Source of the DNA: Rhabditophanes sp. KR3021
Lineage: Eukaryota > Nematoda > Chromadorea > Rhabditida > Alloionematidae
Assembly (NCBI GenBank): GCA_963281155.1
Contig: CAUJLY010000002.1
Location: 2,108,001-2,172,000, forward strand
Reading direction: 5' to 3'
Length of the DNA stretch: 64,000 nt
The position numbers and the translations under genes are program-made. The notes beneath the pieces are model-generated. The model searched no databases and was not told the origin of the DNA. It saw only the letters and a list, made by a program, of their open reading frames with translations. Of the stretch, positions 34,046 through 47,949 are shown piece after piece; the first letter of the stretch is position 1; every line of letters begins with the position of its first letter.

Positions 34046-35858
34046 ATGACTCAGATTACTGAAGAAAGACACTCTTTGGTAGTGCTAAAGCCAATCATAA
34101 AATCACCTACTCACAATGTAATCCGCATCGAACGCGTCAACACTCTTCTGCACGACGAAATTCAACACGTTGGTGGTGGGTCCCATGCAGGGATCATTAT
34201 CAACAAGTTTACTGGAAAGTATGACCCTGCCGCCACCTCTGACTTGCAAGTCAATTTTTCTGTTTGGCTGAATGATGGAGAGGTTAACAAGCAGGAGAAT
34301 AGAATCCTCAAATTTAATTTTGAAAAGGATACTGATGAGCATCTTCAACATGAGATTGCTCAGGCTATTTTTAAGGATATTATTACTTCGTTTCCAAAAG
34401 GTAACTTACAAAAACGAACAGCTAATTCTTTTTTGCACTTTAGATTATTTGTCATTCATCAAGAGAATGTTGAAGGTTATGCAGAATGGAAACGAACTTT
34501 TGGTCATGCTTGAAATTGACATGAAATTTGCTGAAGCCACGGAAGCTATTGAAATGCCTGACGCTAAGGAATATGATTCCGGAAGTGAGGTAGAGGATGT
34601 GACTAGTGCTCATGTACAAGAAGTCTTAGAACATGCCTACCCTTCTGGACTTTCCCTCGAATTGATTGCAGAAGCTCTTAGATGCAATGTTGAATTAGTT
34701 GAGGAGTATCTGAATGAACTAGCTGGTGGTGGAATTGTTCAAAAGGTAGAAAATGAATGGATCAGAGTTGATCAAAGACACATCGACCAAGTCATTGCTA
34801 CCAAGAAGACTGGGTCTCACAGAACGGACAAGCCAACTATCGCAATCATCACGTGCTTATTCTTGGAAAAGCAGGCTGTCGACATGATAATTGAAGATCC
34901 AGAAACTATTCACAGATATAAATCAGGCGACTCGAGCATCTACACATTAGGGAAGATTGGAAATCACAAAGTTGTTGCCACTAAATTAGCTATGATTGGC
35001 GATAGTCGTGATGCCACAATTTCGGCTGGCTCCATTACAACCCGTCTACTCGGAAACTTCCAACATATCGAGCATGTGATTGTGGTTGGTGTAGCCGGAG
35101 GAATTCCACATATTACAAATGCCACGGCACACGTTCGTCTCGGAGACGTTGTCGTCAGTGCTGGAAAAACATTTTCAGACAAAAAACTGCCCAACTACAT
35201 CTATGCCTACAACTACACTATGGACAGACTAACAGAAGACATAAATGGCTTTAATGCCAGGCCATATTCACCCGCGGATAACATCCTTTCCCAAATTGCT
35301 TCCCAAACTAATGATGCCGGGCTGAATAGAGATTGGAACAAATATACTGAAGAGATAATCACCAAGTTAAATGAAGGAAATGATTGTTCCTTTAGCAGAC
35401 CCTCTAATGACACAGATATTTTGGCTCTACCAACTGGAGGGGGAAATGTTGTAGTTGTACCACACCCTAACGCTGATAGAGTTACTAGCATCATTCATGT
35501 TGGTCCCGTAGGGGCGATGGCAAGTATCAAAAGACCCGTTGTTGCTGAGGAAGGTGAAGTTGAAAAGAATGAGCCTTTGAATGTAGATGCTATTTGCGGA
35601 CCTGAGTCAAGTAAAAATATTGCCTACCAATTGAAAGAAAAGTTTGTGGCTCAGTATCAATTGAAGGCAATGGATGCTGGCTTTGAAAGTGTTATCTCTG
35701 CAATTGAAGGCTCTCGGATTGACTCTTGGGCGTTAGTAAGAGGTATTTCCGACTATCAACATGGACAATCTCGCTCTGGAAGATTATGGCAACCGTATGC
35801 TGCTGCCAGATCTGCTGCTCTTATTAATGCCATTTTGGAAAGACTACCGGCTAATTGA
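34046..35858 (+). CDS. winged-helix / nucleoside phosphorylase (PNP_UDP_1) fusion protein
   Basis: Exons 34046-34400 and 34444-35858; 589 residues. An N-terminal ~150-residue domain of unknown family (MTQITEERHSLVVLKPIIKS) is followed by an acidic linker and a winged-helix-like segment (VQEVLEHAYPSGLSLELIAE, then LAGGGIVQKVENEWIRV, residues ~195-250). From about 265 comes a nucleoside phosphorylase/MTA-SAH nucleosidase-like domain: VIVVGVAGGIPH (phosphate loop), VRLGDVVVSAGKTF, and near the C-terminus DAGFESVISAIEGS and ALVRGISDYQHG with the catalytic-type Asp, then WQPYAAARSAALI. A ~100-residue insertion lies within the phosphorylase domain. Such fusions occur in invertebrates; the substrate is unknown. 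The start follows 'gtatttttcaga'. Confidence 0.8.
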
Positions 35859-36901
35859 GTTTGATGAAAATGTGTGTTGGTGTTTGGTATAGCGGTAAGG
35901 TTTTTTACTAAATGCTCGACTTTTAATTATTATTTCAAAAAATAATGTTTGATAGGCAACCGACTAAACTATCAACATTTCTGGCTTTTAATTATTATAC
36001 ATAAAAACTTATCTATTGCTTTAATAAATAATTTTGTACATCCATTAAATAATATCTTGTTAAACGAAATATAAATAATTGATTAATGTGACCAATTGTT
36101 TTGTAAGACAAATCTATTCAAACAAAAAGCCCACTCTCTGTGTCTCTTGCTAATTGAATCAAATATAAATTTATGTACGGGGAACTGTAATTAATTTGTG
36201 ACTTGCAGAAGAGACTGCTTCTTGTTTACTTTTGGTCTAAATAGATTTTTGTTTAATTTGAAATTTGAGTCTCATATTTAAATGGCCATCTAAAATAACT
36301 TACACCATTGAAGGATATTGGGCGTAAGAAATGTGAATGATAAATTTTGTTATTAAATTTAAAGGTTCAAATTTCGATTTGTCCTTTTTCTTCGATTGGA
36401 ATAACCAATTTCATTTCTGCTATTTCTGCTATACCTACTTGACTATTTCAGATATTTGTATTTTTAATAATCCAAATGAAATGCTTGATCTTCGATACAG
36501 CTTGTCGGGTATCGCCTCCTTCGAATCAAGAATATTAAATATTTTAACAAAAATAGTTGATTCGTTGTTGTCGAATACTTGCCAAGATACTATCGAAATG
36601 CAAAGAACTTTTTAGCTTTCTAAACTTGCAAATTCCCAACTTTCTATTATATTTTATGGATGGCAGTTGTATTAATAAGTTAGTACCATGATACTATATG
36701 TCTGCGAATGCATTTCAAATTAGTTTCAATTGTCTTTTAATTATACATCGATTCTTCTGTTTTTAGTGTTTTTGCTATTTTAATGCATGGTATGCGTGTT
36801 TGCGTCTCTTTTGGTGATGGGGATGGGCTCATTTAACAATATAGCCTAATATTTTCTTTTCATTTTTACATTTTGTGAAAAGCTGTTAGTGAGTTTTAAA
36901 T
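35859..36901. other. spacer between phosphorylase gene and tubulin
   Basis: Probably the phosphorylase 3' UTR (AATAAA-like signals near 36025) and the tubulin promoter. At 36320-36600 both strands carry open frames; the minus reading SWQVFDNNESTIFVKIFNIL is protein-like but ends in a stop with no splice partner, so I leave it uncalled. Confidence 0.4.
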
Positions 36902-38976
<2,075 letters not shown>

Positions 38977-39168
38977 AGAAAATGTCACGTGCTTGCTTAT
39001 TAAACTCATACCCGTTGCTTAGCTTATTAATAAAACCATCCACACAAACATCTACTTTATACATCTTCAAATATTTAAGAATTACAAAAAATAAAACAAG
39101 TTTTCCAATTAAGTTTATTACAAAAGCATTAAAAATAAAATATCATCAAGATATCGAATATTACAAAA

Positions 39169-40479
39169 CTACTCGCGAGTTTCTTTTGGAGTCTCAGCCT
39201 TTCTTCTAGGTTTTTTTACTTTCCCACAGTTATATACCAAGTGGCGTTTTTTCCTGAGACCGTGGCCATGGAGATAGACGACATCTTCTTCTTTTGGGAG
39301 AAAATATCCAGGATGCTTTTGGGTATACTCGATTAAGCCTTGCATTTGTCCAGTTCGCACATGTTTTTTTCTTTTAGTGGTAGAGATAGGAGTGCATAAA
39401 GAGGTACAATGTGCTGGTGTGTTTTGAATAGGAGTTTCCTTAGAAACATCATTAAAGTCGGCATTGTTATCTTTAGTGGTAGAGATGGAAGTGCATAAAG
39501 GGATACAATGTGCTGGTGTGTTTTGAATAGGAATTTCCTCAGAAACATTATTAAAGTCGGCATTGCCATCTTCATCTTTTGGGGGAAGTTTTTCAGAAGG
39601 AACATTAGGTGTAGTGCATTTAACCTTTTCTAAACCAGAGTTCTTCAATAAGGTTGTGATATCGATGTTGGTGTGCAACTCACGTTTGCAAATCCCTGGA
39701 GAAGATTCTCTCCCTGGAGTAGTAAACATAGTGTCGTTGGTCCCAATCATTTGATCATTTTGAGACGCACTTCCAACTTGAACGATGTTGGTGGCTTGAT
39801 CGTTTGGAGTTGTATTTCTGAAATCAATAGTATTTGTATTTTCCCCTTCTTCATGGACGGAATCTATTTGCCTAATGAGCTTTAGTGCTATCTCTCTAGC
39901 CTCCAACAACATCTTAACGTCAACCATAGCTCTTTCGGCTATTTCACAATCATCCTTATCAGGCATATGCTTAAACTTGTTAAGATACAATTTGGCCGTA
40001 AGTTGGAAACTCGACTTGAGCCTTTCAAAACTTGAATCATTGAAGTTGATTCTGCATAGTTTCTTGATGTTGCAACGAATCTCTTTAGAAAGAATTTCAC
40101 TTATGCTATTCTCGTTTCGCATGATAATGGCACCACCATTCTTATCTTTCAAAAATTCATCACGACTTTTGTAGTAGGCCTATAAAATAAGTATGAAAGG
40201 ATCATTTTTGTCTAAACATACATCACATTTGCTCCCACTTGTATGAGTTTCATTGGTGTACCACTCTTGTCTTTGAATAGATTCCACCAAATTTAACATT
40301 TTGCAATCCATAGATGGATATTTGATTCCTTCTATCCCAGTTTCTGCATTCTGAAGAAGCTCCGCAGTTGCGACATTCCCATCTTCCATGATAAGCCTTC
40401 TGTATGGTGACATAATATGAAGGTAGTTCGTTGCCATACGCGACCCTGTAGGAAGTTTGGAAGAACCACTCTTTGTCAT
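39169..40479 (-). CDS. unrecognised 422-residue protein with internal tandem duplication
   Basis: Exons 40479-40222 and 40179-39169. It starts MTKSGSSKLPTGSRMATNYL. A helical charged middle (about residues 100-190: ISEILSKEIRCNIKKLCRIN, MLLEAREIALKLIRQIDSVH) is followed by a polar region and two nearly identical ~32-residue repeats (core IQNTPAHC(I/T)xLCTxISTTK), then a basic C-terminus (HGHGLRKKRHLVYNCGKVKK). There is no signal peptide or membrane segment; the basic ends suggest a nuclear or nucleic-acid-associated protein, but that is inference. 'atactcgcag' lies two bases before the ATG. Confidence 0.7.
39371..39562 (-). repeat. two tandem ~96-base coding repeats
   Basis: Inside the preceding gene. 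The unit encodes (D/N)NADFN(N/D)VS(E/K)E(I/T)P... IQNTPAHC...LCT.ISTTK. Both copies keep the frame and differ by few substitutions, so the duplication is recent or under selection. Edges are approximate. Confidence 0.75.
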
Positions 40480-40927
40480 TGCTGCGAGTATGAAACCAAT
40501 TACACAATTTAAAATAAATTACGCAACTCAAGATGTATGACAAATGAATCAAGTATACAGGCTATATTTAAAGCGTTGTAAGAAATATTCAATGGGTAAA
40601 AGCCACCTGCTTAAAAGCATTTGGGTGTCTTCTTCCCATTTACATCAGGATCCATTTGTTTAGTAATTACTAAACCATTTTTGTGTTATATCATAAGAAG
40701 ATGGTGCTTTTAGGTTTGCATATATATGTAATATCATGTCAAATTCCATATCGTCAAACATTACAATTAAAACTACGCATTGGTAAAGTGCCAAACCAAT
40801 CATCAGATTTTTTTTGGTTATCAAGTACCAGAAAATATTAACTTACCAAACCTACATTCTTTCTAAAAACACCACAAAATTGCAAACAATTTATTTTAAA
40901 TTAACTACTTTACATGATTCCCTGCAG

Positions 40928-41151
40928 AAACTAAACCATTATATCGTATTGATTGGCATTATAATTCAGTTGTTAACAATGCTTTTGATTTAGATACCGC
41001 TCTTAATTTCATTTGCTTATTAAAAATGGAAAATATATCCAAAATCAAACTACATCTTTTAGAAGTTGCTTTATCCTCTGACATCTTAAGAAATTATAAA
41101 CTATTTGAACAAAAACCGTTAAACAAATTTAGGAAAATCAAACAAAGCTAA
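40928..41151 (+). CDS. orphan coding exon, possible last exon or gene relic
   Basis: After 'gattccctgcag' an open frame reads TKPLYRIDWHYNSVVNNAFD and LDTALNFICLLKMENISKIK to a TAA at 41149-41151: about 74 codons with protein-like composition. The frame is open across the upstream acceptor. No upstream exon of matching phase was found; a Met inside it (at ICLLKM) would give only ~40 residues. The LxxLxIxxL spacing faintly recalls the unknown gene at 43-44 kb. It may be a relic. Confidence 0.35.
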
Positions 41152-41371
41152 ATTTATGTTAAAATACCATTTGGTTTTCCAAAACTGACGATGTAAACTT
41201 TATTATCAATATTACCATTTATTATTGAAAATTAGAGGATAATAAAAGGAATTAAGACTTAAATATTGTCTGATACAATTGTTATAATTCATTAAATTAA
41301 TAGGCATAAAATTGTATAAGAGGAGATTTTATTTTGGTCATTTCAACAGTTAATAAATTTACTTAACAAAA

Positions 41372-41650
41372 ATTAAACTCGCTTCTTCTATCCTTCTTTT
41401 AACCATTATTGGCCAATTCTATGCTAGTGCCAATCCAGTTGATCTACCAATTAACGCAATAACTGGAGCTGTAGAAGATACTGTCAAAACAGTTGCTCAA
41501 ACTGGCGCTAATTTTGCTGAAGCTGCTACCGGAGCAGTCGGCGATGCTGTTGGATCTGTTAAGGGAACTATCGGTGGAGCTGTTGGTGATGCTGTTAAGG
41601 GAGTCGTCGGTGATGTTACCGGAGCTATCGGTGCCACTGTTGCTAATTAA
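41372..41650 (+). CDS. secreted Gly/Ala/Val-rich peptide gene with ATT at the start position
   Basis: The frame (?)KLASSILLLTIIGQFYASA-NPVDLPINAI is a textbook signal peptide followed by a mature chain of amphipathic repeats (GAVGDAVGSVKGTIGGAVGD and on to GAIGATVAN, about 92 residues in all). At the exact expected initiator position the codon is ATT (41372-41374), in the context aacaaaATTaaa, and no other in-frame ATG exists upstream before a stop. A TATA-like 'gtataagagg' lies about 55 bases upstream. Either the gene lost its start, or it uses a non-AUG start, or the base is a sequencing error. The repeat pattern resembles small hydrophobic secreted or antimicrobial-like peptides. Confidence 0.55.
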   Translation: MKLASSILLLTIIGQFYASANPVDLPINAITGAVEDTVKTVAQTGANFAEAATGAVGDAVGSVKGTIGGAVGDAVKGVVGDVTGAIGATVAN

Positions 41651-42420
41651 GTTTGTCTTAGAAGATGGAGACAATTAATTTCATTGAAAGTATTTAGTGA
41701 ATAATTAACATTTCAAAGTCCAACTTCAACATCTACATTGTGATTTGAAATATCATTATTTATCATATACTTTTCGTAGCCTTATCACAAGTATAAATGC
41801 ATTCTTACATCCTTTCTATTTATGATTATAACTACACGCTTACACAAAATGCATTGCCTTTTCTAAATATCTAAATACACCCAATCATTTTATAATGAGT
41901 GTAAAAGTTCATTTTTATGATTAACCAGATCGGAATGCATAAGTAAGTTACAAAAATGAGCTTTTGTATATTTGCTATCGCCAGTTGGCCTTTTTTGCAT
42001 TACATAGTGGTTAATATCATGCCGATTAAACGTCTTTGTTAATATTTGCCATTTTATGACTAACAGCGGAATCTGTGCAGTATATGAATATTTATTTTCA
42101 CCCTCAATCATGGTCGGTCACCTCGAATGGTCCCAATTAGTTACATTTATCTTAGAACATTTTATTACCTGTTTTCTGGCTACATATCAATATTGAAAAC
42201 AAAACCCATACATAAAGATCTTTAAAGACCACTGAGTGTCAATTTTATAATAACCCCAATTTATCACATATAAATAAATAACTATAAAAAGGTTACTTTT
42301 ATTTAGAGTACTTCTGAGAGTCATAATCTTATCAACATCCTATTTGAATAAAAAAGAACTTGCAAAATAAATGTATTAAAGGCATTTATTTGTGTGTAAT
42401 CTAATATTTTTATAAACCAT

Positions 42421-42888
42421 TTAATTCTTAGGCTTCCATGATTGAATCTTAGTCCTAACAGTTGAGTAAGGAATGTATCTTTCTTTTTCTATGATTGAAA
42501 GATTCTCAGCGTGTTCCAATCCCCATTTTGGTTTTTCTAAAGGATCAGTGGTTGGATTTTCATTTCCAATATGATGGAGCCATCTATGCCATTCCGGTGG
42601 GATTTGAGTAGCATCGTAATCAAGCCAAACACGGTCAGGGAAGATAACGTATCTATTTCTAGGCATAAAGTGGGTGTTGTCCTAAAATCGGTATAACATT
42701 TTATTTAAAGAGTAAAAACTAACCTCATAGTATTTATTTCCAAAATTGTCTTCTCCAACACAAACTCCACCACGAGTAACATCCATCAAGTATCTGCGTT
42801 TAAGTGTTCCCACAATGCCGCCATTTTGCTTGACAAGGCTTGCTAGTTTTTGTAGTTTGTCAAGGCCAATTAGCTCAATAAGGCCCAT
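42421..42888 (-). CDS. NDUFA12: NADH:ubiquinone oxidoreductase subunit A12 (complex I, B17.2)
   Basis: Exons 42888-42724 and 42681-42421; 141 residues (human 145). Conserved blocks: GTLVGED-like VCVGEDNFGNKYYEDN, RYVIFPDRVWLDYD, PPEWHRWLHHIGNENPTTDP and YVPYST-like YIPYSTVRTKIQSWKP. It is an accessory subunit of mitochondrial complex I on the matrix side. The start is three bases after 'catattttag'. The spacer 41651-42420 on its 3' side shows only a weak open frame (41890-42111, minus; HFCNLLMHSDLVNHKNELLH) that I do not call. Confidence 0.95.
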
Positions 42889-43168
42889 AATCTAAAATAT
42901 GTGATGTTAGATAGGGAATGAGTTAAGTTTTTGGGTATGTTAATATTTTACTTCAATAGTAAACAAGTATGCGACTTTCCAGAAAAATCTTCTTGAGATG
43001 GAGTAGTTGTGTTGATCTTGTGTTTAAAAATTAATTTAAGCATATATGAAATATAAAAAGGATGCAAATATGCGTATCATCTTAATATTCAGATAATGCA
43101 AATATACAAATCAATATAAAAATAAGAGTTTATTTTTTAAATAAATGAATTTAGTCGCATAGGTTTAT

Positions 43169-44430
43169 TTAATCTCTATTAATTTCAAAGTATTCCTCAT
43201 TTGCATCATTCAAATAATGCTCATTAATTTGTTCGCCTAAGTTCTTATTACAAAAAGTCTTTTGATAGGGCAAATCTTCAATTCTTTGCGTACAAATGCA
43301 ATCCTTCTTGGGACAATGAATTATTAAAGCTTCCAAAGATTCCGGATACTCCAACATATATTTTTGTCTGCAATTATAGCGCAAGTATCTTAGGGCAGTG
43401 AATAACTTAAAGCTTGGATCATTTTTAACAGTAGTCAAAATATGCTTAAAAGAATACAAGTCTAAGACCTTTAAATTAGTAAATACCGTTTTATCAACTA
43501 AAATTTCCTTAAACAATATTTCTTCGTTTGTTTTAAGCATCTCGATGGATGATGGGAAATTATTTGCAACTATGTAGGGATTTGTGGAGTAAAATCTCTT
43601 CAAACGTTTAAAAGAATAATTTTCAAGCAAAATGCTGCATTTTTTTAATTGCTTAACTTCATTAAATACATTCTTGATAAATTTGTCTATGACTGGATGT
43701 GGTATAAACTCAGTCATTTTGAATTCAAAAGTTGTGATATGATTTAAAGAAACGTCACTGCTCAATTCTTCCAAAAAAGCTAAGACATTATCATTGCAGC
43801 TCAAGTCAAATTTCATTTCATCAGCACCAGGAATGATATCAATAAAATATTTATCAAAATATCCTAATAATGTAGCGTAATTAAGATAAAGTATGAAAGT
43901 AAAGATTTTATACCTGAAACATAACTACCGCCACCAAAAACTAACTTTAATTTGATGTTGTTTTGTTTAATTAAATTTACAAAACAGCTAATTTGGCTTG
44001 GATCAACTGTGATTAATTCCTTCTTTCTTAATTTAAGGAATGAATGAATAGTAATTGACTTGTTCTTAAGACTATTCAAAATGCTAGTCAATGTATTGGT
44101 ATTGTTCATTAATACAGACAAATCTTCATCAGTTAAATTTGTCTTAATCTCCAACAACTCCAAATGATCAAAATTTGATAAGAAAGAAGTGTCTAGAGTA
44201 ACATAATGCTTATAAATTGATACCAAGTCAGTTACATTAAGGTACAAGATTTTAGAAATATTTGAATTCTTGACAAACGGAAGAACTTCAATAATATCTG
44301 TATTCACCATATCCTGTTTATATCCAAAACAAAGGGTTTCGACATTTTGGAACTTCAAAATACATTGGTTAACAATATCCTGATAAGTTAAACCATTACA
44401 CGGTGGGTAAATATAGCGTTTTTTGTGCAT
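43169..44430 (-). CDS. unrecognised 403-residue protein with LRR-like spacing
   Basis: Exons 44430-43914 and 43863-43169. The sequence alternates Leu/Ile/Phe with polar residues in blocks resembling irregular leucine-rich repeats (NVETLCFGYKQ, NISKILYLNVTDL, FDHLELLEIKTNLTDEDL, FTNLKVLDLYSF, FTALRYLRY, ESLEALIIHCPKKDC). This layout is typical of expanded nematode F-box/LRR-like families, but no F-box is visible at the N-terminus (MHKKRYIYPPCNGLTYQDIV). Family placement is therefore tentative. Confidence 0.6.
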
Positions 44431-44470
44431 TGTAGCAAATATCTCAAAAAATGAATGAAAAAGATGGTTC

Positions 44471-44651
44471 TCAAAGATAGTCGTTGGATTCCTCTATAAA
44501 ATCTGAATCTATTGGTATAAAAATATCAACAAAATTGCCATCGGATCGAGCAGGGCAAGCCTGTGAAAAGTAAATATCTGGTATTTTTATGTTTTTTCGT
44601 TCAATTTTCACTATTAATACTTTTTTACCGTCCAATCTTAATAAAATATAA
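44471..44651 (-). CDS. probable terminal exon of an unknown gene
   Basis: An open minus-strand frame after an acceptor-like 'attttattaag' reads LDGKKVLIVKIERKNIKIPD, IYFSQACPARSDGNF and IDSDFIEESNDYL and stops at 44473-44471. The composition is clearly protein-like in an AT-rich setting. It ends only 40 bases before the start codon of the downstream 44430 gene on the same strand, so it could be the tail of an upstream gene in a tight cluster, or a 5' exon skipped in my model. Upstream exons were not found in 44652-45260. Confidence 0.4.
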
Positions 44652-45270
44652 TAAAACTAATAAATATTCGTGTAATCCATACTTTAAAATCAAAATCAAT
44701 CAGATATTACTAGTAATATTGAGGAGTTAACACAAAGCATACTTTTTTCAAAAAACCCTGCGCGTACATTGTTGGAAAGTTGTGTCTGTTTAAAATTGTT
44801 TATAATATGTTTTATTTACTAAATAGTAATGCACTGGTAAAAATTGAGTTTAAAAAATGAATGTATAGACCTGAAACGGTTAAAAAAAGTACGTCTATTT
44901 TTCATGACGACACAAGTTTTTCAAAAGCCTGAAACTCCGTTTAAAAAAACAATTTTTAAAATGTTCTTTCTACGTTTTACTTAGCAAAAGCAGTACTTTC
45001 TGATGCTTGTTGTTGCAATAAAATTGGTCCAGCTACTCATGAGTTATTAATCATTTTTGACAAACCAAAAATTTATTTTTATTTTTTTAACAAATTCCTT
45101 GTTCAAAGCCGTATATTTATCAATTTTATAATTTTAAAACCTCAAAAATATGTATATCTTTTGTTTATATGTGTTTATAATTGTTTGTACGCGTTCATGT
45201 ATTTTTATCGTGCGTATTTAGACGTTTAACTAATATTTACTTCATTAAATAATATTATTATACTTTTAGA

Positions 45271-47103
45271 ATGGTTCGTCCAAGAAGTAGAACTGTAGCC
45301 TCAAGGGCAACGGCAGAGGTTGCAAGAGAAGAGCTTGCCAATGTGAGAGAAACGGAAAGTGCCAGAAATAGAGCTAGAATTATAACTTTAGAAGCAGAAA
45401 AATTAGAAGATGCTGAAACAATTAAGGATTTAAGAAAGAAAGTAGAAGTTTTGAAAATAAAGGTAAAGGATTCGGAACATAGAGGTTCTCACAAAGTCCT
45501 TCAAAAAACGATGATGAGAAAGTCTTATGAAAAACTGGAAACTAGAGCCAAATTCGATCGTATAAATAGTTGGATGAATAGTTTAAAGGAATTGAACGAC
45601 AATTCCGATCTTTCACAAGAAGCATGTTCTGCCCTATCAAGAAGACTGCTAAAATTTGAAGAAAACGAAAACGAAAAATTAACTGTAGAGCAGACTAGCG
45701 AGTTTTTTCTTACTTTGGGATTACTCAAAACAAATTCCGTTTGCTATATCAAATCTTGAAATCGTATGAAATTCCAGTACCCTTTTCACCTTATTCGTTC
45801 TTTGAACAGTTTATCAAACAAACACCACCAGGAAAGTATGTTACTATTAAGACAGATGGGAGTACAGGAAGAGTATCATCCGATATTAAAGAATTAATGA
45901 AGATTAGACTTGAAAGATTGTACAACTCAGAGCAATTAGTTTTTGAAACAACTCCATCATCAAATGTTATTAGAGTGAAAATCTGTCTTGTTGGTGACAA
46001 GGGAAAAAGGAACAACAAAATTCTGTTTCCAGCCCCAAGTCAAAGATAAAAACCATTCATTTAAGGTCTTAAGTGTTATTGCTTTATGGGATGGACCAGA
46101 TAATAGAGAATTTATGGATTATTACTTAAATACTGCCTACAGCGGTGGTAATTGTGAAATGATAAACGGATCGGTAATTCAACAGCTTAAAGATTGTAAA
46201 CGAATAAAACTGAATACCGACATTACTTGTTTGATTGAATACTACCTTACAGGGGACTTTTTATTTATCTATAGCTTCATGGGTTTTAAAGGGCCAGCTT
46301 CAAACTATTTCTGCTTTTATTGTGAATACTATAGCCGTACACCAAATGAAGTTGGCCACTTTCACAAGAATAAGAAGACGTGTTGGAAAGACTTTGACTT
46401 TAGTAGTATCTGGGACTTAAGATCAATGACTGAAGATGTTAATTGTGAATTAATAGAGCTTAATAAAAGAGGATTCAAGCAGTATGCATTGATGGAAATT
46501 GAGTATAACAATATTTTAATGCCATTGTTACATATTTTTATGGGTCTGACTGTGGATATTCAAAAGAAACTTAAGGAACTGCTTCACGCTGAAGATGCTG
46601 ATAAAATGATTCAATTCTTTAAATCTATTGGAATAAGAATGCGCGACTACTGGGAGGCTTTTAGTGGAAATGCTGTAAGTAAATTGATGAAAAACATGGG
46701 AGCATTTTTAGATGTCTTACCTAATTCAACGAATGGAGTCACTAATATGAAAGACATTCTCAACAAGCTTTCCAATGTATACCTTTTGATCTTCGTAGCC
46801 AATGTAGACGATATTAGTAAATTGAAATCGGCCTTAGAAGAATTGGTTCGTGCTTACATGAATGGTCAGATTTCAAAAAATATGACAATCACTCCAAAGG
46901 CCCATACGCTTATTTGTCATGCTATTGGACAGCTTGGAACACATGGAACACTTATGCTATTTTCTGAGCAAGGACAAGAGGCTCTTCACAATATTATAAA
47001 TAAAGATGTAATACGATTTCAATCGATGGAGCAGGTTGAACGTCAAATGGAACTTATTATGCGTTTCCACAGTCTTCGTGTAGCGTTTGCTGATGATAAA
47101 TAG
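45271..47103 (+). mobile_element. transposon-like coding region (expanded invertebrate family), two frame breaks
   Basis: Three overlapping frames make one ~610-residue protein if one T is added at the T6 run near 45706-45711 and one G removed from GGG near 46001-46003. The N-terminus is a basic coiled coil (MVRPRSRTVASRATAEVARE). The core has YVTIKTDGSTGRV, IALWDGPDNREFMDYYLN, CLIEYYLTGDFLFIYSFMG, a Cys/His cluster (YFCFYCEYYSRTP..HFHKNKKTC), and the C-terminal ITPKAHTLICHAIGQLGT with LFSEQGQEALHN. This order (a 'GDWKF..CG..A...CIWC'-like segment, then 'TPxxHxLxxHI...FSQQGxE') matches a very abundant uncharacterised protein family in cnidarians and other invertebrates thought to be transposon-derived. 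There are no in-frame stops. Its ATG follows 'acttttaga'. Terminal repeats were not seen. Confidence 0.6.
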
Positions 47104-47581
47104 TTTATATTTTATAATTTTTGTTTAAATTTAGTTTTATATTGTGTATAAATATTTTTAAAGGCAAAATAGAGATTTATAATAATTGAATCATTTATGC
47201 TAATTATATCTTTCAAAATATGGCTTTATTCGTGAAAATAAATGATCAAAGTTAAAAAAGAATTTGAAAAAATGAAATTTTTCCTAAAACATTTAATACC
47301 GTGGTGATGACCCATCAAACAAAAATAATTTTTATACTCTAATATAGCTCTAGAAAAACTAAACAAAGTGTAGAAAGCACATTTTTGATTTATGTTTTTT
47401 ATCTCTTAAAAAAAGTCATTTTAAAAAAAAATCATATATTATGCATTGTTTCGATGGCTGAGAGGGGCTATACTTGTATGATATCGTCCGAATATGACAA
47501 TTATTATAAAATATTATCAAAAAACATGCTTTAGATGCTTTTGGAATCACTTTTATCGAGAATTGACTACAATGCATATAC

Positions 47582-47797
47582 TTATTCACCGTGATTAGGA
47601 ATATCAATCGGAGTCTTGTATTGATTCCATTCGTCATTGATAAGTGATAAAACTTTAACAGCTTCAACATGGACAAGTTCGTTTATTTGTAAATCATTAC
47701 AAAGACTTGAAAGTTTACGATCGCAACAAATGTTCATGCCAAAAACATGGATAGTTTTATGCTGCTGAAGTATTTTTAATTCACATTTAGTTATCAT
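47582..47797 (-). CDS. unrecognised 71-residue protein, divergent partner of NOP10
   Basis: Single exon, MITKCELKILQQHKTIHVFG through INELVHVEAVKVLSLINDEW to IDIPNHGE. Protein-like composition, no membrane or signal segment. The alternating beta-like pattern (TIHVFGMNICC, ELVHVEAVKVLSLI) could be a small OB- or Sm-like fold, but I cannot support a family. It is head-to-head with NOP10, start codons about 150 bases apart, suggesting a shared promoter. Confidence 0.5.
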   Translation of the reverse strand: MITKCELKILQQHKTIHVFGMNICCDRKLSSLCNDLQINELVHVEAVKVLSLINDEWNQYKTPIDIPNHGE

Positions 47798-47949
47798 ATT
47801 AATAAAAATAGTTGAAGACGAATAAGAGCAAGGCTACTACCAACGTATAGTATCTTGTTTGATCATTTTAATAATCTCACAACGCTTGATTGGAAGGCCG
47901 TCCTCGAATACATTTAAAATTTTTATATTTAAATTCACTAAATTGGAAC

